Positions 4,928-8,366 of a stretch of 8,366 nt of DNA are shown here, in pieces (the first letter of the stretch is position 1; every line of letters begins with the position of its first letter). The DNA lies in contig USPO01000054.1 of NCBI GenBank assembly GCA_900556575.1, forward strand, positions 1 to 8,366, read 5' to 3'. A program made the translations under genes and the position numbers. Source of the stretch: an uncultured Eubacteriales bacterium (lineage in GTDB: Bacteria; Bacillota; Clostridia; UBA1381). The notes beneath the pieces were generated by a model. That model was not told where the DNA came from. It ran no database searches and saw only the letters and a list, made by a program, of their open reading frames with translations.

Positions 4928-7021
4928 ATGTTTAAGACTTTTGAAACAACTTTAGCAGGCCGTAAGCTTGTTGTTGAAACAGGCAAGATGGCACAGCTCA
5001 CAAATGGTCACTGTGTTGTACGCTACGGCGAGACAGTAGTAATGGTAAACGTTACAGCTTCAAGAACACCGAGAGAGGGAGTTGATTTCTTCCCGCTTTC
5101 AGTTGATTACGAAGAGAAGATGTATTCTGTAGGAAAGATTCCGGGCGGATATACAAAGAGAGAGGGAAAGCCGTCGGAAAAGGCTATTTTAACAAGCCGT
5201 GTAATCGACAGACCGATCAGACCGTTATTCCCGTCAGACTTAAGAAATGATGTATCGGTAGTAGCTACTGTTTTATCAGTAGAGCAGGACAATGCTCCGG
5301 AAATTTGTGCATTAATAGGCACATCAATTGCGCTTTCGATTTCGGATATTCCGTGGAACGGTCCGATAGGCGGTGTATGGCTCGGACTCGTAGACGGTGA
5401 GTATGTGATTAATCCAACAGTTGAGCAGCGTGAGAAGAGCGAAATGCACGTTACGGTTGCGGGTACACAGCAGAAGATAGTTATGATAGAAGCAGGTGCA
5501 AACGAAGTTGAGGAAAGCGTAATGCTTGAAGGACTTAAGTATGCACACGGTGTTATAAAGGAAATCTGTGCGTTTATTTCAGGTATTCAGGCTGAAATAG
5601 GCAAAGAGAAGATGGCATATGAGGCACATGACATCGATCATGATTTATATGACAAGATTAAGGAAACAGAGTACGCAAACATTCAGAATGCACTTGATAC
5701 AGACGATAAGAACGTTCGTGATGAAAGAATGGGCGTAATTGAGGATAGAATTAAGGAAAACTTTACAGAGCAGTTCCCGGAAAGCATTGAAACATTGGGA
5801 GAAATCCTTTATAAGATGCAGAAGGAAATAGTTCGTGAGTGGTTATACAACGGCAGACGTGTTGACGGCAGAGGTTTAAACGAAATCAGACCGCTGTCGG
5901 CTGAGGTTGATTTACTTCCGAGAGTTCATGGTTCAGGACTTTTCACAAGAGGTCAGACACAGGTTATGACAATTGCAACTCTTGCACCGCTTTCAGAGGT
6001 ACAGCGTCTTGATGGTATTGATCTACAGACAGAGAAGAGATATATGCACCAGTACAACTTCCCGTCATATTCGGTAGGCGAAACAAAGCCTTCAAGAGGT
6101 CCGGGCAGAAGAGAAATCGGTCACGGTGCATTGGCAGAAAAGTCACTTGTTCCGGTTCTTCCGTCAGCTGATGAGTTCCCGTACGCAATTCGCTGCGTAT
6201 CAGAGGTGCTTTCATCAAACGGTTCAACATCACAGGGTTCAGTCTGCGGTTCAACACTTGCACTCATGGCAGCAGGTGTTCCGATTAAGGCTCCGGTAGC
6301 AGGTATTTCATGCGGTCTTATCACAACAGACGAAGGCTTCACAACAATGGTTGATATTCAGGGACTTGAGGACTTCTACGGCGAAATGGACTTCAAGGTA
6401 GCAGGTACAAAGAAGGGTATCACATCAATTCAGGTTGATATTAAGAATGACGGTTTACCGTATGAAGTAATCGAAGAAGCTTTGACAAAGACAAGAGATG
6501 CAAGATACTACATCATCGATGAAGTACTTTTAAAGGCTATTCCGGCTGTAAGAGATAACCTTTCAGCATATGCTCCGAAGGTAGATACAATGAAGATTAA
6601 TCCGGACAAGATCAGAGAAGTAATCGGTCAGGGCGGAAAGGTAATTCAGGGAATTGTTGCAGAGTCAGGTGCAAAGGTTGATATTGACGAGGATGGAACA
6701 ATTCATATCTTTGCTGAAACACAAGAAAGCGGAAATAAGGCTAAGGAAATGATTGAGGCAATCGTTGCAGAGCCGGAGGTAGGCAGAATTTACTTAGGTA
6801 CAGTAAAGACAGTTAAGGATTTCGGTGCATTTGTAGAATTCATGCCGGGCAAGGAAGGATTGTGTCATATTTCAAATCTTGAAAACAGAAGAATTGACCG
6901 TGTTGAAGATGTTTGCCAGGAAGGCGACAAGATTTATGTTAAGTACATGGGTATTAACAACAAGGGTAAGATTGAGCTTTCGAGAAAAGAAGCAATTAAA
7001 GATATGGCAGAAATGCAGTAA
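4928..7021 (+). CDS. pnp: Polyribonucleotide nucleotidyltransferase (PNPase)
   Basis: This 697-aa enzyme degrades RNA 3' to 5' with phosphate, releasing nucleoside diphosphates; it works as a ring-shaped trimer in the cytoplasm, often with RNase partners. Domain order is RNase PH 1 (about 10-140), helical linker (about 230-305), catalytic RNase PH 2 (about 310-545), KH (from 555; GxxG-type loop GQGG at 567-570) and S1 (about 617-690, GRIYLGTVKTVKDFGAFVEF). The phosphate-binding GSTS loop (432-435) and the metal/catalytic residues D482, D488 and K490 in EDFYGEMDFK are all present; E486 replaces the Asp common at that place, a mild change. AGGA (4914-4917) is 10 bases before the ATG. A long leader hairpin precedes it and a strong terminator follows. 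All domains are intact. Confidence 0.99.
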   Translation: MFKTFETTLAGRKLVVETGKMAQLTNGHCVVRYGETVVMVNVTASRTPREGVDFFPLSVDYEEKMYSVGKIPGGYTKREGKPSEKAILTSRVIDRPIRPLFPSDLRNDVSVVATVLSVEQDNAPEICALIGTSIALSISDIPWNGPIGGVWLGLVDGEYVINPTVEQREKSEMHVTVAGTQQKIVMIEAGANEVEESVMLEGLKYAHGVIKEICAFISGIQAEIGKEKMAYEAHDIDHDLYDKIKETEYANIQNALDTDDKNVRDERMGVIEDRIKENFTEQFPESIETLGEILYKMQKEIVREWLYNGRRVDGRGLNEIRPLSAEVDLLPRVHGSGLFTRGQTQVMTIATLAPLSEVQRLDGIDLQTEKRYMHQYNFPSYSVGETKPSRGPGRREIGHGALAEKSLVPVLPSADEFPYAIRCVSEVLSSNGSTSQGSVCGSTLALMAAGVPIKAPVAGISCGLITTDEGFTTMVDIQGLEDFYGEMDFKVAGTKKGITSIQVDIKNDGLPYEVIEEALTKTRDARYYIIDEVLLKAIPAVRDNLSAYAPKVDTMKINPDKIREVIGQGGKVIQGIVAESGAKVDIDEDGTIHIFAETQESGNKAKEMIEAIVAEPEVGRIYLGTVKTVKDFGAFVEFMPGKEGLCHISNLENRRIDRVEDVCQEGDKIYVKYMGINNKGKIELSRKEAIKDMAEMQ

Positions 7022-7059
7022 TTTGATAATTAGCTAAAAATGAGTTATTGAATATATAG

Positions 7060-7100
7060 AAAAGCACTCTCTAAATGATTGTTTTAGAGGGTGCTTTTTT
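7060..7100 (+). terminator. Intrinsic terminator after pnp
   Basis: A 16-bp stem with one G-U pair (7060-7075 with 7083-7098), a 7-base loop and a T-run to 7100. The stem starts in AAAAGCAC and ends GTGCTTTT, so it may also work in the minus direction, against the AraC remnant side. Confidence 0.93.
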
Positions 7101-7108
7101 AAAATTAT

Positions 7109-7210
7109 TCATCCATTTCGAATTTTCTGATACTCCTTCGGAGTTACCTTCATTATTTTCTTAAACATACGGCAGAGATTTTAAAATATATTCGTATTTG
7201 CTCCATTTGT
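7109..7210 (-). pseudogene. Remnant of an AraC-family regulator C terminus
   Basis: Reading the minus strand from 7180 to a TGA at 7109-7111 gives NLCRMFKKIMKVTPKEYQKI followed by RNG. This is the second helix-turn-helix end of an AraC/XylS regulator, where F-x-R-x-F-K-K...TPKEYR is the hallmark. Upstream in the same frame TNGANTNIF (to 7210) still resembles the preceding recognition-helix lead-in, but a TAA at 7181-7183 breaks the frame, and another stop lies further upstream. The rest of the roughly 280-aa gene is absent: the DNA upstream is the promoter of the rpn gene. It is dead and truncated, perhaps by insertion of the rpn unit. The call rests on motif recognition of about 30 residues. 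Confidence 0.7.
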
Positions 7211-7247
7211 AAGTGTTAAATTCTGCAGGAAAACTTAGTGAAAGCTA

Positions 7248-7276
7248 TTGATTTTTGAAAAAAAATGTGATAAAAT
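7248..7276 (+). promoter_or_regulatory. Promoter of the rpn-type gene
   Basis: TTGATT (7248-7253), a 17-base spacer and TAAAAT (7271-7276), with a TG at 7268-7269 giving an extended -10. The leader would be about 20 bases. Confidence 0.6.
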
Positions 7277-7302
7277 AAATAAAAAGATTGGAGATGATAC
7301 CG

Positions 7303-8262
7303 ATGGAAGAGACAGCAAAGCAGAATACTGCAGATGTAAACAGAAATATTAAGGATTCTGTATTTACGGATTTGTTCAAGGATAAAGCAAATATACTGAA
7401 AATGTATAAGGAACTTCATCCGGAAGATACAGCGGCAACGGTAGAAGATATAACGCCAATAACGCTAACTCATGTAATAGTGAATAAGATATACAATGAT
7501 TTGGGGTTTAAAGTGAGGAATATGCTTATAATACTTGTGGAAGCCCAAAGTACATGGTCCGTGAATATAATAATAAGATTATTGATTTATCTTATTCAAA
7601 CGTATCAAGAGTATATACATAATAATTCATTGTATATGTATTCATCAAAGAGGATGGAATTGCCGGTTCCTGAACTGTATGTAATATATACGGGAGATAA
7701 AAAGGATGTACCGCATAGAATATCGATAAGAAAAGATATATTCCCGGACACATATGTGCCGTTTGATGCGGAAGCGGAGGTTATAACGACAAGGGAAAAG
7801 GGAATAATACATGAGTATATAATGTTTGTAAAAATATATACGGAGCAGTGCAGAGTATGCAAAACAAAGGCGGAGGCAATAACGGAGACTTTAAGGATAT
7901 GTAAAGATGAGGATATATTAAAGGAGTATTTGGAGAGCAGAGAAAGTGAGGTATACAGTATGTTGGATGTATTATTTGACCAGCAGTATCAGGAAGAGGC
8001 AATGAGGAAGGACAGTTTCAGAGAGGGAAAAGAAGAGGGAAGAAACGAAGGATTGATAGAAGGAAGAAACGAAGGATTGAGAGAGGGAAGAAGTGAAGGA
8101 TTGAGAGAAGGAAGAAGTGAAGGACTGAGAGAGGGAAGAAACGAGGAGAGAACGGATGCATTATGCCGAATGATAAACGGGGGATTGACGGAAAACTTTA
8201 TAGTAAGTCTCGGATATACAAAAAAGGAATACAGCAATGCGTTGAAAAAACTCGCCGCTTAA
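7303..8262 (+). CDS. Rpn family recombination-promoting nuclease / putative transposase
   Basis: This 319-aa protein belongs to the Rpn (PD-(D/E)XK_2, YhgA-like) family. Rpn proteins are DNA endonucleases that raise recombination, and some act in phage defence as toxins. Residues 16-26 carry the entry motif IKDSVFTDLFK; residues 66-90 include NDLGFKVRN and ILVEAQSTWSVN, where E80-A-Q82 is the E-x-Q active-site form of this family; PELYVIYTG and RICKDEDILKEYL follow. The C-terminal tail (from about 241) is a charged Glu/Gly/Arg repeat of 8-residue units, probably helical. The start is the ATG at 7303 with GGAGA at 7290-7294; upstream TTG and ATG codons overlap that site. The gene is intact with its own promoter. 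An internal start at 7960 and a duplicated segment after the stop suggest toxin-antitoxin organisation. Confidence 0.9.
   Translation: MEETAKQNTADVNRNIKDSVFTDLFKDKANILKMYKELHPEDTAATVEDITPITLTHVIVNKIYNDLGFKVRNMLIILVEAQSTWSVNIIIRLLIYLIQTYQEYIHNNSLYMYSSKRMELPVPELYVIYTGDKKDVPHRISIRKDIFPDTYVPFDAEAEVITTREKGIIHEYIMFVKIYTEQCRVCKTKAEAITETLRICKDEDILKEYLESRESEVYSMLDVLFDQQYQEEAMRKDSFREGKEEGRNEGLIEGRNEGLREGRSEGLREGRSEGLREGRNEERTDALCRMINGGLTENFIVSLGYTKKEYSNALKKLAA
7927..8026 (+). repeat. Direct repeat copy A, inside the rpn gene
   Basis: These 100 bases recur at 8267-8366, an offset of 340. Copy A covers Rpn residues 209-241 and the first base of codon 242: the SRESEVYS segment, the internal ribosome binding site and ATG, and the approach to the Glu/Gly/Arg tail. 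Confidence 0.97.
7960..8262 (+). CDS. Possible intragenic C-terminal product of the rpn gene (RpnS-like antitoxin)
   Basis: An in-frame ATG at codon 220 of the rpn gene is preceded by GAGGT (7948-7952) at the ideal distance of 7 bases. Translation from it gives a 100-aa protein, MLDVLFDQQYQEEAMRKDSF onward, that lacks the nuclease core and ends in the Glu/Gly/Arg repeat tail. In E. coli, rpn genes are known to make a small C-terminal protein from an internal start that binds and inhibits the full nuclease. The same arrangement is inferred here from the start site alone. The ribosome binding site and ATG are also kept in the second copy at 8288-8302, which strengthens the case. It could still be only part of the full-length protein. 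Confidence 0.5.
   Translation: MLDVLFDQQYQEEAMRKDSFREGKEEGRNEGLIEGRNEGLREGRSEGLREGRSEGLREGRNEERTDALCRMINGGLTENFIVSLGYTKKEYSNALKKLAA
8035..8154 (+). repeat. 24-bp in-frame tandem repeat, five units
   Basis: Units begin at 8035, 8059, 8083, 8107 and 8131. They encode EGRNEGLI, EGRNEGLR, EGRSEGLR, EGRSEGLR and a diverged EGRNEERT (residues 245-284 of Rpn). The first four differ only at a few positions, so expansion by slippage or unequal crossing-over in whole codons is likely. Confidence 0.95.
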
Positions 8263-8266
8263 TATA

Positions 8267-8366
8267 TATTTGGAGAGCAGAGAAAGTGAGGTATACGGTA
8301 TGTTGGATGTATTATTTGATCAGCAGTATCAGGAAGAAGCAATGAGAAAGGACAGCTTCAGAGAGG
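8267..8366 (+). repeat. Direct repeat copy B, directly after the rpn stop
   Basis: It is 95 % identical to 7927-8026, with five substitutions (at 8297, 8320, 8338, 8347 and 8356) and no gaps, and continues past the window edge. It begins four bases after the rpn stop and in a different frame from it, so it is not a read-through extension of the gene. Read in the rpn frame, the first change is Ser to Gly and the other four are silent. Confidence 0.95.
8300..8366 (+). CDS. Start of a second, stand-alone Rpn C-terminal protein (partial)
   Basis: Copy B keeps GAGGT (8288-8292) and an ATG (8300) at the same 7-base spacing as the internal start of the rpn gene. The 22 codons before the window ends encode MLDVLFDQQYQEEAMRKDSF then RE, identical to Rpn residues 220-241 although four third-codon positions differ. 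No nuclease domain precedes it: upstream in this frame a TGA at 8243-8245 closes the frame. It may therefore be a free-standing copy of the small C-terminal protein, or the broken 3' end of a second rpn gene. The rest lies outside the window, so whether it stays open is unknown. Confidence 0.5.
   Translation, partial: MLDVLFDQQYQEEAMRKDSFRE

Noticed and set aside
8035..8154. CRISPR-like array
   Set aside because: The 24-bp units are contiguous without spacers and encode an in-frame protein repeat.
7989..8237. Minus-strand frame rich in Ser-Leu-Pro repeats
   Set aside because: It is the antisense reading of the 24-bp Glu/Gly/Arg repeat of rpn, a codon-pattern artefact.
8163..8345. Short 60-codon plus-strand frame across the rpn end
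   Set aside because: It runs in a different frame from both rpn and the duplicated segment, with no ribosome binding site at its start.

Overview
The window reads as a low-GC Firmicute of class Clostridia, most likely a gut Lachnospiraceae or a close relative. The evidence is AT-rich intergenic DNA, strong AGGAGG ribosome binding sites, near-consensus sigma-A promoters, zinc-type L31, and an Rpn-family gene whose core (residues around NDLGFKVRN...ILVEAQSTWSVN) is of a type very common in Lachnospiraceae. Genus and species cannot be set from the sequence alone.

Left part (1-2850): the 3' end of a C_GCAxxG_C_C redox-type gene, then about 400 bp without a gene that holds imperfect inverted repeats. 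A divergent pair follows: a small ABM-like (quinol monooxygenase type) protein on the minus strand and an HxlR/DUF24 regulator with a GNAT acetyltransferase on the plus strand. The shared intergenic region has two back-to-back promoters with a tandem direct repeat between them, a plausible HxlR operator. Next comes a monocistronic AIM24/TIGR00266 gene with its own promoter and a perfect 10-bp terminator stem.

Middle (2848-4100): a convergent minus-strand gene encodes a complete RepA_N-type replication initiator with a DUF6017-like C terminus. It is driven by a perfect extended -10 sigma-A promoter. No partitioning, relaxase or integrase gene is in view, so it looks like an orphan from an ICE or plasmid lodged beside core genes.

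Core block (4043-7100): rpmE (L31), rpsO (S15) and pnp (PNPase). rpsO is preceded by a long nested hairpin and then a small hairpin that places the Shine-Dalgarno in its loop, as expected of an S15 autoregulatory leader. pnp is preceded by a 76-nt imperfect hairpin of about 27 bp, reminiscent of the RNase III-processed pnp leader of E. coli. A strong terminator lies between rpsO and pnp and another follows pnp.

Right part (7101-8366): a decayed C-terminal scrap of an AraC-family regulator on the minus strand, then an intact rpn gene (PD-(D/E)XK nuclease superfamily). Inside its 3' third is an in-frame ATG with a good ribosome binding site at 7960, which would give a separate 100-aa C-terminal protein like the intragenic RpnS antitoxins of E. 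coli. Directly after the rpn stop, 100 bp around this internal start is present a second time (95 % identical). The second copy keeps the ribosome binding site and ATG, and all changes after the ATG are synonymous. It runs off the window as a possible stand-alone second antitoxin, and this is the most interesting part of the window.
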